Positions 11,783 to 20,119 of a stretch of 64,000 nucleotides of DNA are shown one piece after another. The translations under genes and the position numbers were made by a program. The stretch spans positions 10,354,001 through 10,418,000 of the forward strand of contig CP018627.1 in NCBI GenBank assembly GCA_002021875.1. The letters are read 5' to 3'. The notes beneath the pieces were generated by a model. The model had not been told where the DNA came from. It ran no database searches and saw only the letters and a program-made list of their open reading frames with translations. The DNA is from Streptomyces hygroscopicus (GTDB lineage Bacteria > Actinomycetota > Actinomycetes > Streptomycetales > Streptomycetaceae). Position 1 is the first letter of the stretch. Every line of letters starts with the position of its first letter.

Positions 11783-12211
11783 CTAGACGACCAGCGCGCT
11801 CAGCTTGCGCAGCGACTCATTGAGCGCGCTGGTCGCCGAGTCCTTCAGCTTCCCGGCCATCAAGGAGACCGCCGCCCCCGTGAACTCCCCGTCCACGCGC
11901 ACCGTCGTGGCATCGCCGTCCGGTGTGAGCGAATAGCGCATGACGAGGTTCACGCCCATCGGGCCCTTGCCTCGGGTGGCCAGCAGCCGGGCGGGTTCGC
12001 ACTCCTCGACGGTCCAGGTCACCTCGGCCGGAAAGCCCATCAGTTTCATGTTCTCCTCATAGGTCGCCGCCACTTCCAGCGTGGCCGGGCCGCCCCGCGG
12101 AAAGCTGGTGTGGGTGGCGTTCCAGTCGCCGTACGTGGAGAAGTCCGTCAGCCGGGCCCAGACCTTCTCGGCCGGTGCCTCGATGCGTGTCTGCGCGCTG
12201 ACCTCGGCCAT
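11783..12211 (-). CDS. SRPBCC family protein
   Basis: A 142-residue START/Bet v 1-like lipid- or polyketide-binding fold. It begins MAEVSAQTRIEAPAEKVWAR, the usual polyketide cyclase/dehydrase opening, and ends in a helix with SATSALNESLRKLSALV. An AAGGGA site precedes the 12211 start. The gene stands alone downstream of a striking palindrome (12294-12310), so it is probably under a repressor encoded elsewhere. The ligand is unknown. Confidence 0.85.
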   Translation of the reverse strand: MAEVSAQTRIEAPAEKVWARLTDFSTYGDWNATHTSFPRGGPATLEVAATYEENMKLMGFPAEVTWTVEECEPARLLATRGKGPMGVNLVMRYSLTPDGDATTVRVDGEFTGAAVSLMAGKLKDSATSALNESLRKLSALVV

Positions 12212-12293
12212 GGGGGAGTCCCTTCGGCGGGTTCCTGCGGTGTGTGGTGCGACGGTGCCGGGCAACGTAGCCCCGGGGTCCGGAACATTCAAT

Positions 12294-12310
12294 ACTGACG
12301 AGTCGTCAGT
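12294..12310. promoter_or_regulatory. Palindromic operator, TetR-like
   Basis: ACTGACGA-G-TCGTCAGT has perfect 8-bp arms around one base. It lies 83 nt upstream of the SRPBCC gene on the minus strand. The size and symmetry fit a TetR-family operator. No tetR gene is close by. Confidence 0.6.
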
Positions 12311-12436
12311 TCCGGTGTTTCCCCTTCCCCTCCTCCCCGAGGATGAGAACCGGTCAACCACACACAACCATGGTGGGATGCGCACATGCTTCCCGGCGAG
12401 GATGCTCCGGCCTCAAGGGACTGATGGGGTGAGAGT

Positions 12437-12964
12437 GTGCGAAGTCCTACCCTTTCCGCCGGCCCGGACGACGCCGGATGCGAGGACCGGGTCAGCGAAG
12501 TGGTGGCCGCCGTGATCGCGGGGGCTCACCGGCGCGCCGTACGTGATGGTGACGCGCAGATCGACACCGCCCATCTGCTGCACGGCCTCCTGGAGTCCGA
12601 CCCGGAGGTGCAGGAGGTGTTTCCCGGTGGCCCGCCCCAAGTGATACGGCTGCTGGGGTATCTGGTGCAGCGCGTCATCGGCTACGGGCTCCGGTGGAGC
12701 GGCACCGTCGAGGTCTCGGGGGCGGCGCCGTCGGTGGGGAGCGGGATGGCCGGATGGTCGCCCGCCGCGGCGGCCGCCCTCGATGCGGCGGTCCGCCGCG
12801 CCGCCTCCCGTGGCGGGGCCCGCGCCGGTGGCCTCGATCTCCTCGCCGCGTTCGTCCGCGACCGGGAGTGCCGTGCCATGGAGGTGCTGCGGCGTGCGGG
12901 CGTCTCCGTCGAACCGCTGGTCACCGCCCTGGCCGTGAAGACCTGCCAGCAGTCAACGGGGTGA
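12437..12964 (+). CDS. Clp amino-terminal domain protein
   Basis: A 175-residue protein with features of the Clp N-domain repeat (AVRDGDAQIDTAHLLHGLLE, then AARSGGARAGGLDLLAAFVR-like; actual ASRGGARAGGLDLLAAF). There is no ATPase module, so it is a free N-domain pair, as seen in many actinobacteria. It may bind substrates or adaptors; the function is unproven. The GTG start at 12437 has only a weak ribosome site. It ends 31 nt before the next gene. Confidence 0.72.
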   Translation: MRSPTLSAGPDDAGCEDRVSEVVAAVIAGAHRRAVRDGDAQIDTAHLLHGLLESDPEVQEVFPGGPPQVIRLLGYLVQRVIGYGLRWSGTVEVSGAAPSVGSGMAGWSPAAAAALDAAVRRAASRGGARAGGLDLLAAFVRDRECRAMEVLRRAGVSVEPLVTALAVKTCQQSTG

Positions 12965-12995
12965 CGGTACTGACGTGAGCTGACATGATGACCCG

Positions 12996-13985
12996 GTGCA
13001 GGTATCCGGAGGCCACTCACAGCAAAGGAAAGTCGGCCTGGGGCTCGCCCTGGTGTCGGCGCTCACGTTCGGCGGATCGGGCGTCGCCGCCAAACCGCTG
13101 ATCGAGGCGGGGCTCGCGCCGCTGGAGGTCACCTGGCTGCGGGTGACCGGCGCGGCCCTGATCCTGCTGCCCCTGGCCTGGCGTCATCGCCGGCTGCTGA
13201 CCCGCCGCCCCGCCCTGCTGGTGGGGTTCGGTCTGCTGGCCGTCGCGGGGGTGCAGGCGTGCTATTTCGCGGCGCTCTCCCGGATCCCCGTCGGTGTCGC
13301 GCTGCTCGTCGAATACCTGGCGCCCGCGCTGGTGCTGGGGTGGGTGCGGTTCGTCCAGCGCCGGCCGGTGAGCCGGGCCGCGGCGATCGGCGTCGTCCTG
13401 GCCGTCGGCGGGCTCGCGTGTGTGGTGGAGGTCTGGTCCGGGCTGAGCTTCAACCCCCTCGGACTGCTGCTCGCCTTCGGCGCGGCCTTCTGTCAGGTGG
13501 GCTACTTCGTCCTCTCCGACCACGGCAGCGACGGCCAGGACCCGGCGGATCCGCTCGGCGTCATCGCCTACGGACTGCTGATCGGAGCCGTGGCGCTGAC
13601 CGTGGTCGGCCGCCCCTGGGGGATGGACTGGACGGTCCTCACCGGCGGCGCCGACCTGGCGGGCGCCCGTGTTCCCGCCCTGGTCCTGCTCGCCTGGATC
13701 GTGCTGGTGGCGACGGTGATCGCGTATCTCACCGGGGTGCTGTCGGTGCGTCGGCTCTCACCGCAGGTGGCCGGGGTGCTCGCCTGTCTGGAGGCGGTCA
13801 TCGCGACCGTTCTGGCGTGGGTGCTGCTGGATGAGCACCTGGGTGTGGCGCAGGTCGTCGGCGGTGTGGTGGTGCTGACCGGCGCCCTGATCGCCCAGAC
13901 TTCCACCCCGAAGGCCGCCGCGGCCGAGCCGGTGGCGGCCTCGGCGCCGGTGGAGGGGGAGCGGGAGTACACGGCGGGAGGGTGA
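12996..13985 (+). CDS. EamA/DMT family exporter
   Basis: A 329-residue drug/metabolite transporter with ten predicted helices and two EamA repeats, the first beginning GLALVSALTFGGSGVAAKP and the second ending LEAVIATVLAWVLLDEHLG. RhtA-type family members export amino acids or drugs. It starts with a GTG and has a long Ala/Glu-rich cytoplasmic tail. The substrate is unknown. Confidence 0.88.
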   Translation: MQVSGGHSQQRKVGLGLALVSALTFGGSGVAAKPLIEAGLAPLEVTWLRVTGAALILLPLAWRHRRLLTRRPALLVGFGLLAVAGVQACYFAALSRIPVGVALLVEYLAPALVLGWVRFVQRRPVSRAAAIGVVLAVGGLACVVEVWSGLSFNPLGLLLAFGAAFCQVGYFVLSDHGSDGQDPADPLGVIAYGLLIGAVALTVVGRPWGMDWTVLTGGADLAGARVPALVLLAWIVLVATVIAYLTGVLSVRRLSPQVAGVLACLEAVIATVLAWVLLDEHLGVAQVVGGVVVLTGALIAQTSTPKAAAAEPVAASAPVEGEREYTAGG

Positions 13986-14038
13986 CCGCCCCCCGTCCCC
14001 GGCGTGCGACGACCCGGAGGGTGTCGGGGTGCCTCCGA

Positions 14039-14740
14039 TCAGAGCCGGGTGAGGTAGCCGGGCACCGGCGTGTCGGGCGCGAGGTCGTCGGCGGGGTCCG
14101 GCGCGCCGTAGGCGCGGGCGACGGGCACCACGCCGCTCCAGTGGGGGAGCCCCAGATCCTCCGCGTCGTCGTTGGGCCCGCCGGTGCGGATCTTCGCGGA
14201 GACCTCTTCGAGGTCGAGGCTGAGCACGGCGGTGGCGGCCAGCTCCTTGCCGTTGGCGGGCCGGGAGTCGGCGGCACGGCCCGGCACCACATGGTCCACC
14301 AGGGCGTCCAGGGCCGCGGTGCGCTCGGCCGGATCGGTCACCGGGCGGGCGATGCCGTGCACCACCACCGAGCGGTAGTTGATGGAGTGGTGAAACGCGG
14401 AACGGGCCAGGACCAGCCCGTCGACATGGGTGACGGTGAGACACACCGGCAGCCCCGGCTCCTCGCTGCCCGGCGCGCCCGCCATGCGCAGGGGGCGCGC
14501 CCCTGTCGAGCCGTGGAGGTACAGCCGCTCCCCGACCCGGCCGTAGAGGGTCGGCAGGACGACGGGGGCGCCATCGCGTATGAAGCCCAGATGGCAGACG
14601 TAGCCCTCGTCGAGGATCGCGTGCACCACCTCCCGGTCGTACGACGCGCGCTCGCGGGAGCGGGTGGGCATGGTGCGGTCGGTCGGTGTGTAGGCGTTGT
14701 CGGGCGCGTTGGTCGCGGCGGTGGCGTCCGGGGCGGGCAT
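14039..14740 (-). CDS. Pyridoxamine 5'-phosphate oxidase-fold FMN protein
   Basis: A 233-residue flavin-binding split-barrel protein. It has the family pattern EVVHAILDEGYVCHLGFI, then VVLPTLYGRVGERLYLHGS, then SINYRSVVVHGIARPV. The ATG at 14740 is chosen because GGAGGACG lies just upstream; a further ATG at 14758 is less likely. The gene is divergent from a MocR regulator across 36 nt. MocR proteins that bind PLP (PdxR) often sit next to vitamin B6 genes, so a role linked to B6 or flavin is plausible. True PNPOx activity cannot be shown from sequence. Confidence 0.82.
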   Translation of the reverse strand: MPAPDATAATNAPDNAYTPTDRTMPTRSRERASYDREVVHAILDEGYVCHLGFIRDGAPVVLPTLYGRVGERLYLHGSTGARPLRMAGAPGSEEPGLPVCLTVTHVDGLVLARSAFHHSINYRSVVVHGIARPVTDPAERTAALDALVDHVVPGRAADSRPANGKELAATAVLSLDLEEVSAKIRTGGPNDDAEDLGLPHWSGVVPVARAYGAPDPADDLAPDTPVPGYLTRL

Positions 14741-14752
14741 TTGCGTCCTCCA

Positions 14753-14766
14753 TTGCATTAGTGCAA
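14753..14766. promoter_or_regulatory. Inverted repeat between PNPOx-like and mocR genes
   Basis: TTGCA-TTAG-TGCAA sits in the only 36 nt separating the two divergent starts. It is a candidate MocR operator controlling both genes. Confidence 0.5.
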
Positions 14767-14776
14767 AATAGCGTTT

Positions 14777-16105
14777 GTGCTAGGAGAATATCCGATCGTC
14801 GGCCGACGCGCAGCCGAGATCGCGGCCAGTGTGGAGCGCGCGGTCGGCGCCGGTGAGCTGCCGCCGGGCCAACTGCTGCCTCCTCTGCGGGAGTTGGCGC
14901 AGCGGCTGGGCGTGAACGCCAATACAGTCGCGGCCGCATATCGCGTGCTGCGCGAACGAGGCGTGATCGAGACGGCGGGGCGCCGCGGGAGCCGAGTGCG
15001 CTCCCGCCCCTCCAGTACGCCCCGCGAGTGGATCGGGGTCGACGCCAGCGGCGCGCGCGACCTGTCGAGCGGCAACCCCGACCCCGCGCTGCTGCCCCCG
15101 CTCGGCGCGCCGCTCGCGGCGGCCGCGGCCCGCGCGGCGGAGCGCCCCACGTTGTACGGCGCGCCGGACGTCGTCCCCGAGGTGGCCGAGCTCGCCCGGG
15201 CCGCCCTCGACGCGGACGGGGTGCCGGCCGGGCCGGTCGCCGTCACCTCGGGCGCGCTCGACGCGATCGAGCGAGTACTGGCCGCGCATCTGCGTCCCGG
15301 TGACGCGGTCGCGGTCGAGGACCCCGGCTGGGGCAGTCTGCTCGACCTGATCCCGGCGCTCGGACTGCGCGCCGTCCCGGTCGGGGTCGACGACGACGGA
15401 CCGCTGCCCGAGCGGGTGGAGCAGGCGCTGGCCCAGGGGGCGCGGGCGCTGGTGGTGACCGACCGGGCGCAGAACCCGACGGGCGCGGTGGTGAGCGCGA
15501 CACGCGCCCGCGAGCTGCGGACCGTGCTCGCCGCCCACCCTTCCGTGCTGCTGATCGAGGACGATCACGGGCACGGCATCGTGGACCTCCCGCTGCGTCC
15601 CCTGGCCGGGGGCACGGACCACTGGGCGCTGGTCCGCTCCACCGCCAAGGCGTACGGCCCCGATCTGCGGCTCGCCGTGCTCACCGGAGACCCCGTCACC
15701 CTGGACCGGGTGCGTGGCCGCCAGCGGCTGGGGCCGGGCTGGGTCAGCCATCTGCTGCAGGAGGCGGTCGGTGGGCTGTGGCGGGCGGGCGCGGTCGACG
15801 CGGCGGCGGTGGCGGCGTCGTACGACACGCGGCGCGCCGCGCTGGTGCGGGCGCTGCGGGAGCGGGGGATCGCCGCGCACGGGCGGAGCGGGATGAATGT
15901 GTGGGTGCCGGTCCCGGACGAGACCGGCGTGGTCGCCCGGCTGCTGGCGTCGGGCTGGGCCGTCGCCCCGGGGGCGCGCTTCCGCGTGGCCTCGCCACCG
16001 GGGGTCCGGCTGACGGTTTCGCCGCTGGCCGCCGACGAGATCGAGACGGTGGCCGCCGCGGTGGCCGCGGCGGCGGGGGCGACGGTCTCGGGGCGGCTGG
16101 ACTAG
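14777..16105 (+). CDS. MocR-type GntR regulator with aminotransferase domain
   Basis: A 442-residue regulator. A GntR winged helix lies at about residues 8-75 (PPLRELAQRLGVNANTVAAA) and a class I aminotransferase-like domain spans about 90-435, including TDRAQNPTGAVV, IEDDHGHGI and the PLP lysine in STAKAYGPDLR. MocR/PdxR proteins sense PLP or PLP-amino acid adducts and often control neighbouring genes. The start is a GTG with no Shine-Dalgarno sequence, and the transcript is probably leaderless. The divergent PNPOx-like gene is the likely target. Confidence 0.9.
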   Translation: MLGEYPIVGRRAAEIAASVERAVGAGELPPGQLLPPLRELAQRLGVNANTVAAAYRVLRERGVIETAGRRGSRVRSRPSSTPREWIGVDASGARDLSSGNPDPALLPPLGAPLAAAAARAAERPTLYGAPDVVPEVAELARAALDADGVPAGPVAVTSGALDAIERVLAAHLRPGDAVAVEDPGWGSLLDLIPALGLRAVPVGVDDDGPLPERVEQALAQGARALVVTDRAQNPTGAVVSATRARELRTVLAAHPSVLLIEDDHGHGIVDLPLRPLAGGTDHWALVRSTAKAYGPDLRLAVLTGDPVTLDRVRGRQRLGPGWVSHLLQEAVGGLWRAGAVDAAAVAASYDTRRAALVRALRERGIAAHGRSGMNVWVPVPDETGVVARLLASGWAVAPGARFRVASPPGVRLTVSPLAADEIETVAAAVAAAAGATVSGRLD

Positions 16106-16281
16106 TGTCCGTGATTCCGTACGCCGACCACGGGGGCACGGGCTCAACGCCAACCGGCAGGCGCGTCCGCGACCTGTCGGTTGCTGCTCGACACTCTGAT
16201 GTGACGGCCGGTGCGCTTGATCGGCCAACGGGCGGCCGATCGGCTGACGGGCGGCGGGGCGGCTATCGGGCGGTCGATGGG

Positions 16282-17235
16282 CTATCGCGCGGTGGAGCGC
16301 CGCTGGGTCAGGGCCGCACCGATGAGGACGACGGCCGCGCCCACCGGTGTGTTCCAGGTGAGGTGTTCCCCGAGGATCGCCACGCCCGCGGTGGTGGCGA
16401 TCACCGGAACGAAGTAGGTGACCATCATCGCCGTCGTCGGGCCGACCTCGTCGACGAGCCCGTACTGGACCAGGAACGCCACGCCGGTGCCCAGCGCGCC
16501 CAGGGCGAGTACGGAGAGCAGGGGCAGGACCGGGAAGGAGGTGGGCGTCGTCGCGAACACCGGTGCGACGAGGGCGAGTTGCACCGTGCCGAGCAGCAGC
16601 TGACCGCCGGACATCGACAGATGGGAGTGGCCCGTGTCGCTCAGCGTGCGCCGGACGTACTGCCAGCCGACCGCGTAGCTGGCCGAGGCGATCAGCGCCA
16701 GCACCGTGCCCAGCGGGTCCTGGCCGGAGAAGCCCTGCCAGGCGCCCAGCACGATCAACACGCCGATGAAGCCGAGCCCGAGACCCGCGACACGCTGACG
16801 GCTCGGCCGGTCGTCGGAGACCACGACCACCGCGAGCAGCATCCCCCACAGCGGCGAGGCGGCGTTGCAGATACCGGCCAGGGTCGAGGGGATCGTCAGC
16901 TCGGCGTAGGCGAACAGCGAGAACGGCAGCGCGTTGAGGAAGAACGCGGCCACCGCCAGATGGCCCCAGACCCGCGCCCCGCGCGGCAGCCGCTCCCGCT
17001 TCACCACCAGCGTCACGAGCAGTACGGCGGTGCCGAACAGCATCCGCCCGAGCGTGACGTACAAGGGGGCGAACGCCTCATTGCCCACCTTGATGAAGAG
17101 AAAGCTGAAACCCCAGATCAGGGACAGCACGCCGAAGCGGATCCGCCAGTCGAGGAGCGGTCGGCGGGCGGGGGAGGAGGAGGTCTCCGCCGTGGAGGCG
17201 GCGGCAGGGGGCGCCGAGGCGGTCGCTGAGGTCAT
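16282..17235 (-). CDS. EamA/DMT family transporter
   Basis: A 317-residue ten-helix transporter of the drug/metabolite superfamily. It shows RFGVLSLIWGFSFLFIKVG and LPFSLFAYAELTIPSTLAG in the first repeat, and FLVQYGLVDEVGPTTAMMVT and GVAILGEHLTWNTPVGA in the second. It is divergent from the LysR gene at 17309, with a 73-nt shared promoter region. By the usual logic of such pairs that LysR protein probably regulates it. The substrate is unknown. Confidence 0.9.
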   Translation of the reverse strand: MTSATASAPPAAASTAETSSSPARRPLLDWRIRFGVLSLIWGFSFLFIKVGNEAFAPLYVTLGRMLFGTAVLLVTLVVKRERLPRGARVWGHLAVAAFFLNALPFSLFAYAELTIPSTLAGICNAASPLWGMLLAVVVVSDDRPSRQRVAGLGLGFIGVLIVLGAWQGFSGQDPLGTVLALIASASYAVGWQYVRRTLSDTGHSHLSMSGGQLLLGTVQLALVAPVFATTPTSFPVLPLLSVLALGALGTGVAFLVQYGLVDEVGPTTAMMVTYFVPVIATTAGVAILGEHLTWNTPVGAAVVLIGAALTQRRSTAR

Positions 17236-17308
17236 GGCTTTACGATGTGGGCTACAACCTCTTAGGACAAGCGAGATTTCGTTCGCGGTATCGCGTAGGA
17301 TTCCTTAT

Positions 17309-18217
17309 ATGTTGAACCTGGATCGCCTACGGACCTTGCACGCCGTGGCCCGCCACGGCTCCGTGAGCGGCGCCGCCGAGGGGCTGCATGTCACCACCTC
17401 CGCCGTCTCCCAGCAACTCGCCAAGCTGGAGCGGGAGACCGGTCAGCAGCTCCTCGCCAAGAACGGGCGCGGGATCCGCCTCACCGACGCCGGTCGGCTG
17501 CTCTCCGATCACGCGGCGCGCATCCTCTCCCAGGTGGAGCTGGCCCAGGCGGACCTGGAGGCGCAGCGTGGCCATGCCGTCGGCGAGCTGCTGCTGGGCG
17601 CGTTCCCGACCGCCGTCCGCGGTCTCTTCCCGGACGCGCTGGGCCGGCTGCGCACCGAGCATCCGCAGTTGAACGTGCGGTTGCAGGAGATGGAGCCCGA
17701 TGAGTCGGTGCCCTCGGTGGTGCGCGGCGACATCGATCTGGCCGTGGTCCTGGACTGGTACAACAAACCCCTGCCGATGCCCGGCGGGCTGGTGAAGGCC
17801 GCCCTGCTGGACGACCCGGTGGATGTGGCGATGCCCGCCGACCACCCCCTCGCCGACCGCCACGCGGTCGAGCCGGAGGACTTCGTGGACGACGAGTGGG
17901 TCTCCTGGCCCAAGGGCGGGTTCTGCTACGACTGGCTGATGGTCACCCTGCGCGGCAAGGGCATCGAGCCGAGGATCCGGCACACCGCGCATGAGCACCA
18001 CACCCAGCTCTCGCTGATCGCCGCCGGGCTGGGCATCGCCGTGGTGCCCCGGCTGGGCCGCGGCCCGGTGCCCGAGGGGGTGCGGATGGTGCCCGTCAGC
18101 CAGCCCACGATGCGGCGGCACATCTACGCGATCTGGCGCGCGGACGCCGATCGCCGGCCCTCGATCCGCGCGGCGGTCGAGGTGCTGCGGTCCGTCGGCG
18201 AGAAGATCGTCGACTGA
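17309..18217 (+). CDS. LysR family transcriptional regulator
   Basis: A 302-residue LysR protein. The winged helix is at residues 1-60 (LRTLHAVARHGSVSGAAEGL, then TSAVSQQLAKLERETG), followed by a periplasmic-binding-like effector domain. The ATG at 17309 follows an AGGA site. It is divergent from a DMT exporter, the arrangement of ArgP/LysG-type exporter regulators. The effector is unknown. Confidence 0.92.
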   Translation: MLNLDRLRTLHAVARHGSVSGAAEGLHVTTSAVSQQLAKLERETGQQLLAKNGRGIRLTDAGRLLSDHAARILSQVELAQADLEAQRGHAVGELLLGAFPTAVRGLFPDALGRLRTEHPQLNVRLQEMEPDESVPSVVRGDIDLAVVLDWYNKPLPMPGGLVKAALLDDPVDVAMPADHPLADRHAVEPEDFVDDEWVSWPKGGFCYDWLMVTLRGKGIEPRIRHTAHEHHTQLSLIAAGLGIAVVPRLGRGPVPEGVRMVPVSQPTMRRHIYAIWRADADRRPSIRAAVEVLRSVGEKIVD

Positions 18218-18237
18218 CCGCCGACTGACCGGGAGCC

Positions 18238-18261
18238 GGGCCCGGAGCCCGGTCCGGGCCC
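18238..18261. terminator. Bidirectional hairpin between convergent genes
   Basis: GGGCCCGGA (18238-18246) and TCCGGGCCC (18253-18261) form a perfect 9-bp stem with a 6-nt loop, between the LysR stop (18217) and the convergent stop at 18280. Confidence 0.7.
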
Positions 18262-18279
18262 CGCTCCCCGGGCTCCGGG

Positions 18280-18747
18280 TCAGCCCTGCGGCATCTTGCG
18301 GAAGTCCCAGGAGCGGATCGCCTCGGGGGCCAGGCGCAGCCATGCGTGGCGCCCGTCGTGCGGCATGGCGTCCAGGCCGAAGTACTTCGCCGCGAACATC
18401 CGCTCCGGCGTGTCGAGTTCCGGGCACGACACGCCGGAGCGCGGCGCCTCGCCGACCAGGACCGCCTCGCCGGAGAGTTCCACCCCGCGCAGCTCGCCGT
18501 AGTCGTGCCCGTCGTCGACCACCACCGCGATCCGCGGATCTCGGCGAACCTCGGCCCAGCGGCGGCTGCGGGTCAGGGAGTACAGCCACAGCACGGCGCC
18601 GTCCCAGCAGAACCACAGCGGGCTGACATGCGGCCGCCCGTCCGCGGCCACGGTCGCCACCCGGCAGGTGCGCTGTTCGGCGAGGAAGGCGTCCAGCTCG
18701 TCCTGAGCCATCATGATGCGGCGTCCCCGCCGCTGGGTGACGGTCAT
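18280..18747 (-). CDS. Pyridoxamine 5'-phosphate oxidase family protein
   Basis: A 155-residue split-barrel flavin- or F420-binding protein: TCRVATVAADGRPHVSPLWF, then WLYSLTRSRRWAEVRRDPRI, then YGELRGVELSGEA. This is the typical Streptomyces PPOX layout. The start at 18747 is preceded by GGGAGG. It has its own promoter. The next gene, on the other strand, begins 57 nt away. Confidence 0.87.
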   Translation of the reverse strand: MTVTQRRGRRIMMAQDELDAFLAEQRTCRVATVAADGRPHVSPLWFCWDGAVLWLYSLTRSRRWAEVRRDPRIAVVVDDGHDYGELRGVELSGEAVLVGEAPRSGVSCPELDTPERMFAAKYFGLDAMPHDGRHAWLRLAPEAIRSWDFRKMPQG

Positions 18748-18804
18748 CCGACCCCGTACCTCCCGGTAACTGGATGTCCGGCACAGGATGATGGCTCTTC
18801 CTTG

Positions 18805-19509
18805 ATGACGCAAGGGGCGCTACTCTTCCGCGCCGTGACCCCGAGCCCCCGCGAAGACCTGGTGGAACTGCTCCGGCCGGAAGGCTGTGCCCTGCTCACC
18901 GTCGAATGCCAGCGCGGTGTGGTGGGCCCGGACAGCGCGCTGCCCGAACTGGCCGCCGTGGCCCAGGAGTCCGGTGCGCTCGGGCGTGTCGCCCAGCTGG
19001 TGGCCGCCGCCCACGACACGGGCGTCCAAGTGCTGCACGCGGTGGCCGAGCGGCGCGCCGACGGACGCGGCGCGAACCGCAACGCACCCCTGTTCCGGGC
19101 CGTCGAGCGGCTGCCGGTCCGGCAGCTCACCGGAAGCGCGGCGGTGGAGATCGCCGAACCGGTTCCGGTGGCCGCCGAGGACCTGGTCGTACGGCGGCTG
19201 CACGGCCTCTCGCCGATCGCCGGGACCGAGGTGGACGCGCTGCTGCGCAATCTGGGCTGCCGCACGCTGGTCATCACCGGCGTGTCGGCCAATGTGGCGA
19301 TCCCGGGCGCCGTCTTCGACGCCGTCAACCTCGGCTATACGGCCGTGGTGCCCGAGGACGCGATCGCCGGGGTGCCCGCCTCGTACACCCCGGCGATGGT
19401 CCGCCACACCCTCGCCCTCGTGGCCGCCGTCACCACGGCCGACGAGGTGGTCGCCTGCTGGCGGAGGACGGCCGTCACGCCATCCAGATCGAGCTTCCCT
19501 GCACCTTGA
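18805..19509 (+). CDS. Isochorismatase-fold protein lacking the catalytic cysteine
   Basis: A 234-residue cysteine-hydrolase/isochorismatase fold. It has CALLTVECQRGVVGPDSALP (the catalytic Asp of many relatives is Glu here), VRRLHGLSPIAGTEVDALLR, and ITGVSANVAIPGAVFDAVNL. The nucleophilic Cys of nicotinamidase-type enzymes would fall at the Ala of ANVAIPG. True isochorismatases also lack Cys, so it need not be dead. A GTG at 18835 (MTPSPRED) is a good alternative start. The last 35 nt overlap the convergent Rieske gene. Confidence 0.8.
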   Translation: MTQGALLFRAVTPSPREDLVELLRPEGCALLTVECQRGVVGPDSALPELAAVAQESGALGRVAQLVAAAHDTGVQVLHAVAERRADGRGANRNAPLFRAVERLPVRQLTGSAAVEIAEPVPVAAEDLVVRRLHGLSPIAGTEVDALLRNLGCRTLVITGVSANVAIPGAVFDAVNLGYTAVVPEDAIAGVPASYTPAMVRHTLALVAAVTTADEVVACWRRTAVTPSRSSFPAP

Positions 19510-19978
19510 TCTGCGCGCCCGGCAGCGGCTTCTGCGCCGGTCCGCCCTTCACACTGCCGTCGGTGATGTCGAACTTGCTCTGGTGGCACGGGCAGTTGAT
19601 GGTGCCGCCGGTCACATCGCCGACCGAGCAGCCCTGGTGCGTACAGATCGACGAGAACGCCTTGAACTCACCCGCCTTGGGCTGGGTCACCACGACCTTG
19701 TGGTCCTTGAAGACCATGCCGCCGCCCTCGGGGATCTGGGAGGTCTTGGCCAGTTCCATGCCGTCCCCGCCGGCCGACTGGCCGCCCTCCGCGCTCTGCG
19801 ACGGCTGCGACGGCTGCGACCCCCCGGCGTCCTGGGCGCTGCCCGCGCTGCCGCTGTCCGAATCGCCGCTGTCGTCCTTGCCGCATGCGGCAAGCGTGGC
19901 GGCCAGCCCGGCCACTCCCGCCGCGGTGACGACGGCGCGGCGGGTGGTGCCCTGCCCGTTGATTGCCGACTGCGTCAT
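19475..19978 (-). CDS. Tat-exported Rieske [2Fe-2S] lipoprotein
   Basis: A 167-residue exported iron-sulfur protein. A twin-arginine signal (TTRRAVV, R13-R14) and a lipobox LAAC (Cys32) are followed by a Ser/Gly/Gln-rich linker and a Rieske domain with C112-T-H114 and C129-P-C131-H132. The second cysteines of the two motifs (C117, C131) can form the usual disulfide. It is anchored outside the membrane and probably takes part in electron transfer with an unidentified partner. It is not the bc1-complex Rieske, which has N-terminal membrane helices. Confidence 0.93.
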   Translation of the reverse strand: MTQSAINGQGTTRRAVVTAAGVAGLAATLAACGKDDSGDSDSGSAGSAQDAGGSQPSQPSQSAEGGQSAGGDGMELAKTSQIPEGGGMVFKDHKVVVTQPKAGEFKAFSSICTHQGCSVGDVTGGTINCPCHQSKFDITDGSVKGGPAQKPLPGAQIKVQGSSIWMA

Positions 19979-20119
19979 GGTGGTGCCTCCTGATCAGGGG
20001 ACGTTTCTCTGCCATACGGATGGCGGGGCCCCCGCGTTCAGCCACCTGCTGGCATCCTCGGGCCCGGTCCGGGAAATCACTTTGCCGACAGGGCGGCCGG
20101 GCCGTGAGAATGCCGGACC

